Shown here piece after piece: positions 1 through 6,292 of a stretch of DNA of 8,548 nucleotides. Within the stretch, counting starts at the first letter, position 1. The number at the start of each line of letters is the position of its first letter. A program made the translations under genes and the position numbers. The stretch covers positions 1 through 8,548 of the forward strand of contig JAUVNZ010000051.1 of the NCBI GenBank assembly GCA_030599435.1, in the 5' to 3' direction. The notes under the pieces were generated by a model. The model made no database searches and had not been told where the DNA came from. It saw nothing but the letters and a program-made list of their open reading frames with translations. This stretch comes from Gammaproteobacteria bacterium (lineage in GTDB: Bacteria; Pseudomonadota; Gammaproteobacteria; SZUA-152).

Positions 1-606
1 GCCTGACCCCGGTCCAACCCTGGCAACCATATCAACCGGGCTTTCAACCTGGGTAGTTTGGCGACCTGCCAGAGAACTTTGCCCAACACCGCTACTAAGC
101 TGAGAAGTATCAATGCCACCACTTCCAGATGGACCCGCTGTCAAAATATTCCGTTTTACCGTTTTTGCAGCAGCTACACCCTTGGCCAGAGGCCTGCTCT
201 TGTTGAGTGTTGGAGCATCTCGTAAATCTGCAAGCTCGTCAGAAAATGCTAGCAAGCCAGCACTGGCTGCTTTTTTCCTAGCTTCAGCCACCTTATCTAC
301 CTTAGGCTTCTCTTTTTTCTTTTCTTTTTTCTTTTCTTTCTTTTTCTCTTTTTTCTTTTCTTTCTTCTTTTCTATTTTCTTTGGCACAGGTTTAGGCGTT
401 TGCTTTTCCAATAACAGCTGTGCCAGCCGTGGCGGCAGCTTTTCTACCTTATATTTATCCACTTCTGGCAAAGTAATAAAAGGAATCCCCAGGCTAAATA
501 CAATTGCCAACGCCATCGTAATGGAAAGCGTTTTTCTGAAACGACCTTCATCCTCATCCAGATGATGCCAGGGTAATATATATGAACGATAAACGAGTAC
601 AGACAC
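1..606 (-). CDS. TonB/TolA-like periplasm-spanning protein, probable AgmX/PglI type (partial, C-terminus beyond the window)
   Basis: The open frame runs from a GTG at 606-604 to position 1 without a stop (202 codons visible). An AAGGG-like ribosome site overlaps the end of the preceding exbD-type gene, and the gap to that gene's stop is only 7 bp. Residues 1-25 are a short cytoplasmic head rich in acidic and basic residues, and about 27-47 form one hydrophobic anchor. Next comes the segment LPPRLAQLLLE (57-67), then a Pro/Lys stretch containing five perfect EKKK tetrads (79-98), and then a Gly/Ser/Thr-rich linker. One N-terminal anchor, a charged extended spacer and position directly after ExbB/ExbD genes are what TonB and TolA proteins show. 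From memory, the PPRLAQL segment and the low-complexity middle resemble proteins annotated with an AgmX/PglI C-terminal domain. The decisive C-terminal domain is not in the window, so a plain TonB remains possible. Its likely role is to carry motor energy across the periplasm. A second GTG (627-625) inside the preceding gene is a less likely start. Confidence 0.85.
   Translation of the reverse strand, partial: MSVLVYRSYILPWHHLDEDEGRFRKTLSITMALAIVFSLGIPFITLPEVDKYKVEKLPPRLAQLLLEKQTPKPVPKKIEKKKEKKKEKKKEKKKEKKKEKPKVDKVAEARKKAASAGLLAFSDELADLRDAPTLNKSRPLAKGVAAAKTVKRNILTAGPSGSGGIDTSQLSSGVGQSSLAGRQTTQVESPVDMVARVGPGSG
307..372 (-). repeat. Tandem 12-bp repeat encoding (EKKK)5-EK
   Basis: A pure purine tract on the coding strand encodes five consecutive Glu-Lys-Lys-Lys tetrads plus a sixth Glu-Lys. 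Codons vary between GAA and GAG and between AAA and AAG, so the repeat is kept at protein level more strictly than at DNA level. It lies in the periplasmic spacer of the TonB-like protein just after its Pro-rich start. Such a block is expected to form an extended or single-helix, strongly positive rod. The DNA also looks prone to replication slippage in 12-bp steps, which would change the length without breaking the frame. Confidence 0.9.
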
Positions 607-613
607 GACCGAA

Positions 614-1120
614 TTACCCTTTATCCCGCGCACGCAATACAGCAAGTGAAATATTGGTGTAATTTGCCTTGGTGCAGGTCAACATTATTTTTTTCAGCAG
701 GGCAAAGGGGATTTTTTTGTCGCCCATTATTGTAACTTCTAGTGGAACGGGTTTTCCATCCACTGTTCTTTTGCGTACTGTTCTTAAGGACAAACGTAAG
801 AGCTCATCCTTTAGTGATTTAATTTCAACATTATCAGCTAGTACCACATCGGACACCGTGGTAACTTTTCTTCCCTGCACAATGATATCTTTCTCCCCTA
901 CAATGATAACCACTGTTTCTTTAGGCAATTTTTCAGAAACAGATTCAGGAAGTTTTATTTGTTTTGCGCTTGGTAAATCCTGAACTGAAGAGGAACTGAC
1001 CAACAGGAAAAAAACCAATATAGTGAAGATGTCCATCAGGGACACCATATTTAACGTAGCAGAGCGTTTTGATCGCGCATGATGACGCGACATTCGTTTG
1101 GCACGGCGAGACTCACTCAT
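614..1120 (-). CDS. ExbD/TolR-family protein, copy 2 (proton-binding Asp present)
   Basis: This is a 168-residue inner-membrane protein with the ExbD/TolR layout: a very basic cytoplasmic N-terminus (residues 1-22, many Arg/Lys), a single membrane helix (about 25-43), and a periplasmic domain (about 55-165). The motif LMDIFTILVFF places Asp30 at the position of the essential membrane Asp of E. coli ExbD (Asp25). In that family this residue cycles protons inside the ExbB/TolQ pentamer. The end of the domain shows the ExbD-like pattern of a beta strand (VPLEVTIMGDKKIPF) followed by a helix (LLKKIMLTCTKA). The ATG overlaps the stop of the preceding ExbD gene as ATGA, implying translational coupling and roughly equal synthesis. 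The family assignment is firm. Whether it is closer to TolR, ExbD or AglS/AglV cannot be told by eye. Confidence 0.93.
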   Translation of the reverse strand: MSESRRAKRMSRHHARSKRSATLNMVSLMDIFTILVFFLLVSSSSVQDLPSAKQIKLPESVSEKLPKETVVIIVGEKDIIVQGRKVTTVSDVVLADNVEIKSLKDELLRLSLRTVRKRTVDGKPVPLEVTIMGDKKIPFALLKKIMLTCTKANYTNISLAVLRARDKG

Positions 1121-1611
1121 GGGGCATCACCAATGGCTATGAGTGGAAATAGCTCCTTCGTCACAACTGATGTCACATCAACCGCTTTTACCTCGCGAAC
1201 TGTGTCCATCGCTTTGATTAATATTTCATATTCAATGTTTGGTTCAAGCAAAATGCTAATATTTTTCTTCTCTGGGAATCGTGTTTTTATCTTTACCAGA
1301 ATATTGGAAAGCGCTGGAAAATCGTGTTTTCCATTAACTCGTTTAATAACTTTCACTACACCGCCAATGGAGTCCGACACGACCAACCTATCCTGACGAA
1401 CAATTACATCAAAATTGCGTACTTTCTTTTGATCTTTCTTGGTTTGCGGTTTTGAATCAGGCGGGAGATTTAGTTCCAGAACACTGAATTGTGAAAATGC
1501 CGCAGACAATAGCAGGAACGGTATAAGCACCACCATGAGATTCAGGAAGGCAGTAACATCAAGCTCCGACGTTTTACGACGGGCGCGTCTGACACGTTTT
1601 CTGACTGACAT
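1117..1611 (-). CDS. ExbD/TolR-family protein, copy 1 (Asn in place of the membrane Asp)
   Basis: This 164-residue protein has a basic N-terminus (1-14), one membrane helix (about 20-40) and a periplasmic domain (about 65-160). The N-terminal signature LDVTAFLNLMVVLIPFLLL aligns directly with the ExbD consensus of a VTPF-like element followed by the Asp-containing helix, but the Asp position is Asn24 (codon AAT at 1542-1540). The periplasmic segment ISILLEPNIEYEILIKAMDTV matches the strand-helix unit typical of ExbD. AGGA (1624-1621) lies 9 nt before the ATG. The gene sits 25 bp after the TolQ-type gene and overlaps the second ExbD gene by ATGA. It probably pairs with copy 2 inside one TolQ-type pentamer as the non-protonatable partner. 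This role is inferred from the residue and the context. Asp18, six residues earlier, is the only nearby acidic residue and lies at the membrane edge. Confidence 0.93.
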   Translation of the reverse strand: MSVRKRVRRARRKTSELDVTAFLNLMVVLIPFLLLSAAFSQFSVLELNLPPDSKPQTKKDQKKVRNFDVIVRQDRLVVSDSIGGVVKVIKRVNGKHDFPALSNILVKIKTRFPEKKNISILLEPNIEYEILIKAMDTVREVKAVDVTSVVTKELFPLIAIGDAP

Positions 1612-1636
1612 ACGAAGTCGTCCTGCTTAATCTACG

Positions 1637-2281
1637 CTATGCGGATTCTTTACGAGATTCGGTAATCGAGTTCAGGAATTTTACCGTTGCCATTTCCATA
1701 CTATCGACTATCTCAGTTGTTTTGGTTTGCAATACTGTGAACATCAATAACAGCGGGATGGCTGCCATCAAACCAAAAGCCGTGGTATTCATAGCTACCG
1801 AGATACTGGCAGAGAGTAAATCTGCTTTATCGGCGGGGTTAGCATTTGCCACTGCGTTAAAGGCCTGAATCAGACCAATAATGGTACCGAGCAAACCCAG
1901 CAAAGTAGCTATATTCGCAAAGGTGGCAAGGTAGTGTGTGCGTTTTTCAAGGCGGGGGATAACTTCCATTAGCCCTTCTTCCATGGCAATTTCGATATCA
2001 TCACGTTGCTTGGTCATGCGTAAGCGACTCAAGCCATAAGCCATGATCTTGCCTACTTCAGAACTGGACTTACTACTAAGAGCCATCGCCTGATCATAAT
2101 TATTGGCTTTGACCAGTGGAACAATTTTATTCCACACGCTGCGATTTTTTAGCTTGGCCATACTGAGATACGTATACCGCTCTATCGCAATTGCCGCGCC
2201 CAACGCAAACACCACCATGATGGGGTACATGAATGCCCCACCATCCTGGAAGAATTTTACGATCGCGTTAAAGACATCCAT
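1637..2281 (-). CDS. MotA/TolQ/ExbB-family proton channel protein
   Basis: This 214-residue inner-membrane protein has three hydrophobic segments (about 16-34, 117-141 and 158-186) and a cytoplasmic loop between the first two, the TolQ/ExbB topology. The family signatures are clear. LLGLLGTIIGLIQAF (127-141) in the second segment includes Thr133, at the position of E. coli ExbB Thr148. NTTAFGLMAAIP (165-176) in the third includes Thr167, at the position of ExbB Thr181. Both threonines line the ion path in known members. Members form pentamers around an ExbD/TolR dimer and turn proton flow into movement. A strong AAGGAG (2293-2288) lies 6 nt before the ATG. It heads the motor block, followed by two ExbD-type genes and the TonB-like rod gene. 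It is shorter than E. coli ExbB because it lacks a long N-terminal periplasmic part. Confidence 0.96.
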   Translation of the reverse strand: MDVFNAIVKFFQDGGAFMYPIMVVFALGAAIAIERYTYLSMAKLKNRSVWNKIVPLVKANNYDQAMALSSKSSSEVGKIMAYGLSRLRMTKQRDDIEIAMEEGLMEVIPRLEKRTHYLATFANIATLLGLLGTIIGLIQAFNAVANANPADKADLLSASISVAMNTTAFGLMAAIPLLLMFTVLQTKTTEIVDSMEMATVKFLNSITESRKESA

Positions 2282-2287
2282 ACATTT

Positions 2288-2293
2288 CTCCTT
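2288..2293 (-). promoter_or_regulatory. Strong ribosome binding site of the TolQ-type gene
   Basis: AAGGAG on the minus strand lies 6 nt before the ATG at 2281-2279. It is the best Shine-Dalgarno match seen in the window, fits the first gene of a separate transcription unit and fixes the start. Confidence 0.85.
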
Positions 2294-2331
2294 AAAAATA
2301 ACAAACTGTTTTTGGCGTGTACCACATATAT

Positions 2332-2351
2332 GCCAGAAGCAAAATTCTGGC
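2332..2351. promoter_or_regulatory. Perfect inverted repeat upstream of the motor block
   Basis: The arms GCCAGAA and TTCTGGC (7 bp each) are separated by 6 nt, about 50 bp before the TolQ-type start codon. On the minus strand no T-run follows, so it is not a terminator for the upstream genes. It could be an operator or a hairpin in the leader of the motor mRNA. On the plus strand a short T-run follows the hairpin one base later, but there is no plus-strand gene to terminate. Confidence 0.4.
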
Positions 2352-2367
2352 CATTTTTCAATGTGTT

Positions 2368-2380
2368 ACTATGTCATAGT
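2368..2380. promoter_or_regulatory. 13-bp palindrome, possible operator
   Basis: ACTATG and CATAGT flank a single central base, giving perfect dyad symmetry about 87 bp before the TolQ-type start. It lies in AT-rich DNA where a promoter for the motor block would be expected, although I see no convincing -35/-10 pair. The size and symmetry suit a small dimeric regulator. Chance occurrence in AT-rich DNA is not excluded. Confidence 0.3.
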
Positions 2381-2494
2381 TCAAAAACGAATTGTTGATT
2401 GATTTCACATTTCCTGAATATTAGTTCGGTAAATCAGATATTAACTTTAATCAAAATCCACCATAAGCAATAAAACTTCATTTTTCTCTCTTGA

Positions 2495-2509
2495 AACCAT
2501 TTCATGGTT
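2495..2509. other. Short inverted repeat just after the upstream block
   Basis: The arms AACCAT and ATGGTT are separated by 3 nt, beginning 13 bp beyond the stop codon of the 105-residue gene on the minus strand. The position suits the 3' end of the upstream transcript. However, the stem is only 6 bp with two G-C pairs and no T-run follows, so it is at best a weak terminator or an RNA-end stabilising hairpin. Confidence 0.25.
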
Positions 2510-2521
2510 ATCTATCTAGCC

Positions 2522-2839
2522 CTATTTACCGCCAACCCCTTCTCCATAAAGCATGCCGTAATACTGTACTTGCCGACGAAAAACATCTCGATCCAGTGCT
2601 TCCATGCTTGTATCAAATGATCTACTACCCGCACCTACCGATAGAGAGCCCAGACGGGCACTTTTCCAGGGAACAATGTATAAAACTTTCGGCAATTCCC
2701 GGCTACCCTTTATAGAAGTATCATCAAGCTTTATTCGATCTTCCCCATAGGCAGCCGAAAGCATCCCGATAGAGATCAGTAAACATGAAATCAGAACAAT
2801 AATTAATTTTTTATTCTGCGGCCCAGTTCGATTATCCAT
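2522..2839 (-). CDS. Small exported protein of unknown function with ELPKVLYIVPWK motif
   Basis: This 105-residue protein starts with a basic stretch and a hydrophobic segment (about 11-31) ending in SAAYG-ED, a plausible signal peptidase I site near residue 32. An uncleaved anchor is also possible. The mature part of about 73 residues contains ELPKVLYIVPWK (48-59) and a Gly/Ser segment (LGSLSVGAGSRS), and ends in a charged helix and a Gly-rich tail. No known domain is recognised. I have a faint memory of this motif in small proteins next to TPR and ExbBD genes. The ATG is preceded by AAGG at suitable spacing and lies 37 bp inside the preceding TPR lipoprotein gene, in another frame, suggesting translational coupling. 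Being last in the TPR block, it may be a small periplasmic partner of the TPR proteins. The coding call is well supported by signal sequence, ribosome site and operon fit; the function is unknown. Confidence 0.8.
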   Translation of the reverse strand: MDNRTGPQNKKLIIVLISCLLISIGMLSAAYGEDRIKLDDTSIKGSRELPKVLYIVPWKSARLGSLSVGAGSRSFDTSMEALDRDVFRRQVQYYGMLYGEGVGGK

Positions 2840-3396
2840 CCCTTTACCTTTTTATCCTCTTCTTCAGTCAGCGCCTGATATCGTTTGTAATGTTTCAAGG
2901 CTTCGGGCAACTTGCCCATATACAGCTCAAGTAAGATACCGTAGTTAAGATGTGCATAAGCGTAATTTGGGTCCGCCCGCAAGGCCTTTTCATAAAACCC
3001 CTGCGCCTGTTTAAATTCACCCTTAGCTCGGCTAATAATGCCCAGGTAATTCAAACTAACAACACTACCCGGATTTATTTTTAACGCACTTTCAAAGGCT
3101 AACTTTGCCTTCTCAATATTCCCTTCACGATAATGAAGAATACCCAAATTATTGTGTGGCCCAGAAAACTCTGGATGATTTTTGGCAATATTTTCAAATT
3201 GTTTTTCAGCTCTTGATGTATTGCCAGCTCGCATAGAAACCAGCGCCATCTCATAAGCAGCTGTAGCTTTAGGGTCTACCTTGGGGGGCGCTTTATCCGC
3301 AGCTCTAACAAAGTCAGACGAACCATCAGAACCGGTTGTAACACAGCCTGCCAACAAAAAGGCCAAAACAAGCATTAAAAGTATTCGGGCATTCAT
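2803..3396 (-). CDS. TPR-repeat outer-membrane lipoprotein (about four TPRs)
   Basis: This 197-residue protein has a lipoprotein signal with the lipobox LLAGC, so Cys18 should be lipidated. Val at +2 gives no inner-membrane retention signal, so outer-membrane placement by Lol is expected. After a short linker come four tetratricopeptide repeats at about 45-76, 79-112, 113-146 and 147-180. They have the usual features, for example NNLGILHYREGNIEKAKLAFESAL and the closing Pro in KINPGS, then a capping helix. The size and design resemble PilF/PilW- or NlpI-type lipoproteins, small TPR adaptors that help assemble envelope complexes. The context here (a motor and two larger TPR proteins) argues for an adaptor in this system rather than PilF. 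GGAG lies 10 nt before the ATG. There is a 34-bp gap from the large TPR lipoprotein gene and a 37-bp overlap with the next gene. Confidence 0.92.
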   Translation of the reverse strand: MNARILLMLVLAFLLAGCVTTGSDGSSDFVRAADKAPPKVDPKATAAYEMALVSMRAGNTSRAEKQFENIAKNHPEFSGPHNNLGILHYREGNIEKAKLAFESALKINPGSVVSLNYLGIISRAKGEFKQAQGFYEKALRADPNYAYAHLNYGILLELYMGKLPEALKHYKRYQALTEEEDKKVKGWIIELGRRIKN

Positions 3397-3430
3397 TTAA
3401 TGACGTCTCCAGGCTATCACCGTGCAAGAA

Positions 3431-6292
3431 TTAGTAGTAAATAAAATTCGCATCAGACTCACCAACTTCTGTTTTAGAATAACGAACCGGACTGAGGCTC
3501 TTTAATTTGCTCAGGCTTTTCTTAACCCATCCATCATAAATCCCATCAGCAATACGGCCCATATTTGATTCATGAATGTTAATAGACTTTTCCTCAAAGG
3601 GGTAGGCTTGCTCTTCGAGAAGAATATCGTACTGCTCCAGCTCTTCGCCCGATAAGCCTGCTGGACGTTCAGACTCCATCAATTCTCGCCCAAAATCATT
3701 GTAGATTTCTGCCAACCAATAGACAGATGCGGTTGTCACTTCAGCCACCCCATAGTCAGCCGCAGCAGTAAACGCATCTACCGCGGCCTTCATCTTCTGT
3801 TTCTTGAGTTTCAAATTCTTTTTAAGCGGCTTAACCAACTTGACTCTCTGGAATGATTTCATCGCAGGATCTGCCAACTCTAATGTTGCCTTTGCAGAAA
3901 GATACTGGGTACGTGGCGTGCTACCAGATTTATTCGATTTATCAATTTCTATTATTTCTCTTAACCAGTAATGACGGTTTTTAGTTGAGCTCTGTTTCAA
4001 ATAGATATCAGCAATTTTTTGGCGCGCCTCTGTTGCTCGCTCCATGGGATCTGGAAATCTACCGATAAAACTTTTTAGACTGGCCAACAATTGTTTATCA
4101 CTATTCGCCTTCTCATATAACTCAATAGCCTGCCATAGTGCTGCACTTTTATCTTCTGGTGATTTTTTATTTTTCGATATACCTTCTAATTCATTCGCGG
4201 CTTTCACGTGCTGCTTGGTTTCCAGATAAGCCATGACCAAATTCTCAGGCACTCTTTTAGCTAAAGGATGCTTAGGGTAGGATTTTCGAAATTCAACAAA
4301 CTTTCCTGCGGCGGCTGACCAATTTTTTGCGGCTAGCATACTAGTCGCGATATCGAACTTTGCGGTAACAACAAAAGGCGAACCAGGCGATACCTTAATA
4401 ACTCGCGAAAACTGCTCAATGGCTGCCTGATACTTTCCTTTGGATCTCAAATACTCACCCTGCTTATAGACTGCTGCTGCAAGACCTTCCGTTAAAGTTT
4501 TTCTGGTTTTATGTTTTTTAGGCAAGAGGCTAATCGCTATCTTAAATGAAACTTCAGCTCGAGCGTAATCACCCTTCTCAAATTCTGAACGCGCGATAAT
4601 ATTCCATGCTATGCGGCGTGAGGCAGCATTCGTTTTTCCGGTCAACTCCAGAATCTGACGTGCAGCAACAGAAGCCTGGCCATATTTTTTTAATGCAAAC
4701 ATATCCTGAGCAGCTTTAGTCAAAACACCCGGCGCCCTCTTATCACCCGGAAATTTTTTACCGAAACGCAAAGCACTACCGACAACCATACGACTCCAGG
4801 ATTCCTTTTTCTTACCCTGTGAATTCTTTTCCAGCTTTGTATATGACAGAATCGCGGCATAACCAGCCTCTGCATTATTCCCAAAACGACGATACTGGTA
4901 CGCGGTTTTCTCAAATTCTTTGGCGGCCAACTCATACTGGCCAGCCTCAAATAACAATTCTGCATAAAGAAAGTTTAACTTGTGAGCATTTCTGCTTTGA
5001 CCAAACCATTTTAAATATTGTCGATATGATAAGAATGCTCGCTGATAGTTTTCCATACTCTTGGTTTTTTGTGCAGCGGCATGATAATGCTTGACAACTT
5101 CTTCTAAATTCATATTTAGCGCAACTTTTAAACCAGCGAGGATTGTTTTTTCCTGTTCCTGAAAATGTTTCCAGTATTCACCATTAATACGATATCGCTT
5201 TATAAATTTCTCTTTCAATTCAATAAGCAGACTAGCGAAACCTGCTTTTGCATAGGTTTCAATAGCTTTGAGATCAAAAACATAAGCCTTGGCATCTAAA
5301 GGATAAACCTCAGAAAAAGTGGCATAGGTATCAGCAGCATCTTTTACCCTGCCTTTATCAACATAAAATTCGGCCAATTGTTGATAAATACGAACTTCAT
5401 AATCCCGGCGCCCAGCATTCTCAAAATGTTCTTTAACTGCCTCAGCTCCTCCAATTTCATTAAAACTAAGAATCACTGCACGGAACACATCACCAACCAA
5501 TTCCTCATCACCACGACTTAACTTAGTTTTGCCGCTCTTAATATTCTTGCCTACATACCCAAGCTTTCGATTAATTAAACCAAGAAAGGAGCCCAAAGCT
5601 TGTTTGTATTTTGATTCTCTAAACAACGACCAACCATGCTTGGTTAATGCTTTATCGTAATAAATTGAGCCAGGACTTGTTCTTAACACCTGACCATATG
5701 AATTTGCAGCCTTCTTAAATTGACGCATATCAAACCTCAACTCACCTTGACGAAAATACAACTCATCTCTATTAGAGGCATCAGGAGAAACTGCCAATAA
5801 ATTCGTCAAAGCAAGCAAAGCTTTTTTCGGCTGCCCTGCAGTCTCATAGGCTTTTGATAACTGGTATAACAAAGCCACATTCTGTGAACCATTACCTGAT
5901 ATTTTTAAAGCGTCTTCATAAAGTTTAATGGCGCCACGGTACGTTATATCCTTCAAGGCCTGGACATCAGCCTCAGCACCTTTCTGACCCTGGGAATATC
6001 CTTCTAACTGCTTTCGAAAACGTTCATCACTGCGCTCCATTTCAAGATCTGCCAAGCGGCGCAACGCCTCAACTTTTTGCGCCTTCTCTTTGGTCCCTGC
6101 CATGTACTCCCAATAATTATCCATTGCCTTATCGCGAGCACCAACAACTGGTGCATCAGTATCAATCTTGATATCGAGCTCCCCCAATTCGCCCAGATTG
6201 CCTAGCGTTTCAGTTTCTTCAGTTGACGCGCAGGCTGTAACAAGTAAAGCAATCGCTAACAAAGAAACGGGGAGGATGTAAAAGTTTCTCAT
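3431..6292 (-). CDS. Large TPR lipoprotein (953 aa), probable outer-membrane scaffold
   Basis: The N-terminus is a lipoprotein signal with lipobox LVTAC (Cys21) and Ala at +2, so an outer-membrane lipoprotein is expected. A short acidic linker with two LGELGEL-like units follows (30-45). Nearly all the rest is helical, with many TPR-like pairs. Clear ones are at about 115-210, including a repeat around YRGAIKLYEDALKISG, others near 300-345, and BamD/YbgF-like pairs around 610-690 (QGEYLRSKGKYQAAIEQF, IKVSPGSP). Several degenerate repeats lie between. The last ~75 residues hold a distinct conserved-looking block: LSGEELEQY, LEEQAYPFEEK (892-902), GIYDGWV and LSPVRY (933-938). From memory this resembles the end of large TPR proteins in TolQR/AgmX-type loci. 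The ATG overlaps the stop of the preceding gene as ATGA. It is probably the main scaffold between the outer membrane and the motor rod, a role inferred from anchor, repeats and context. Confidence 0.93.
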   Translation of the reverse strand: MRNFYILPVSLLAIALLVTACASTEETETLGNLGELGELDIKIDTDAPVVGARDKAMDNYWEYMAGTKEKAQKVEALRRLADLEMERSDERFRKQLEGYSQGQKGAEADVQALKDITYRGAIKLYEDALKISGNGSQNVALLYQLSKAYETAGQPKKALLALTNLLAVSPDASNRDELYFRQGELRFDMRQFKKAANSYGQVLRTSPGSIYYDKALTKHGWSLFRESKYKQALGSFLGLINRKLGYVGKNIKSGKTKLSRGDEELVGDVFRAVILSFNEIGGAEAVKEHFENAGRRDYEVRIYQQLAEFYVDKGRVKDAADTYATFSEVYPLDAKAYVFDLKAIETYAKAGFASLLIELKEKFIKRYRINGEYWKHFQEQEKTILAGLKVALNMNLEEVVKHYHAAAQKTKSMENYQRAFLSYRQYLKWFGQSRNAHKLNFLYAELLFEAGQYELAAKEFEKTAYQYRRFGNNAEAGYAAILSYTKLEKNSQGKKKESWSRMVVGSALRFGKKFPGDKRAPGVLTKAAQDMFALKKYGQASVAARQILELTGKTNAASRRIAWNIIARSEFEKGDYARAEVSFKIAISLLPKKHKTRKTLTEGLAAAVYKQGEYLRSKGKYQAAIEQFSRVIKVSPGSPFVVTAKFDIATSMLAAKNWSAAAGKFVEFRKSYPKHPLAKRVPENLVMAYLETKQHVKAANELEGISKNKKSPEDKSAALWQAIELYEKANSDKQLLASLKSFIGRFPDPMERATEARQKIADIYLKQSSTKNRHYWLREIIEIDKSNKSGSTPRTQYLSAKATLELADPAMKSFQRVKLVKPLKKNLKLKKQKMKAAVDAFTAAADYGVAEVTTASVYWLAEIYNDFGRELMESERPAGLSGEELEQYDILLEEQAYPFEEKSINIHESNMGRIADGIYDGWVKKSLSKLKSLSPVRYSKTEVGESDANFIYY

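Noticed and set aside
113..565. Plus-strand open frame of 150 codons with Phe-Phe-Phe-Ser repeats
   Set aside because: It is the complement of the Lys/Glu-coding tract of the minus-strand TonB-like gene. That gene has a membrane anchor, a ribosome site and operon fit, so the plus frame is a shadow.
614..2281. Housekeeping tolQ-tolR genes of the Tol-Pal system
   Set aside because: There are two ExbD-type genes and no TolA/TolB/Pal/YbgC order, and the neighbours are TPR proteins. A specialised paralogous motor fits better.
2332..2358. Rho-independent terminator on the plus strand (hairpin plus a short T-run)
   Set aside because: There is no plus-strand gene for it to end, the T-run is only five bases, and in the transcribed minus direction no T-run follows. 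It was listed as a dyad element instead.
2491..2715. Plus-strand open frame of 74 codons over the 105-residue gene
   Set aside because: The minus-strand gene has a signal sequence, a ribosome site and coupling to its neighbour, while the plus frame has no recognisable feature.
4720..5094. Overlapping short frames on both strands within the 953-residue gene
   Set aside because: Composition and lack of start signals mark them as shadows of the long TPR gene, which is continuous through this stretch.
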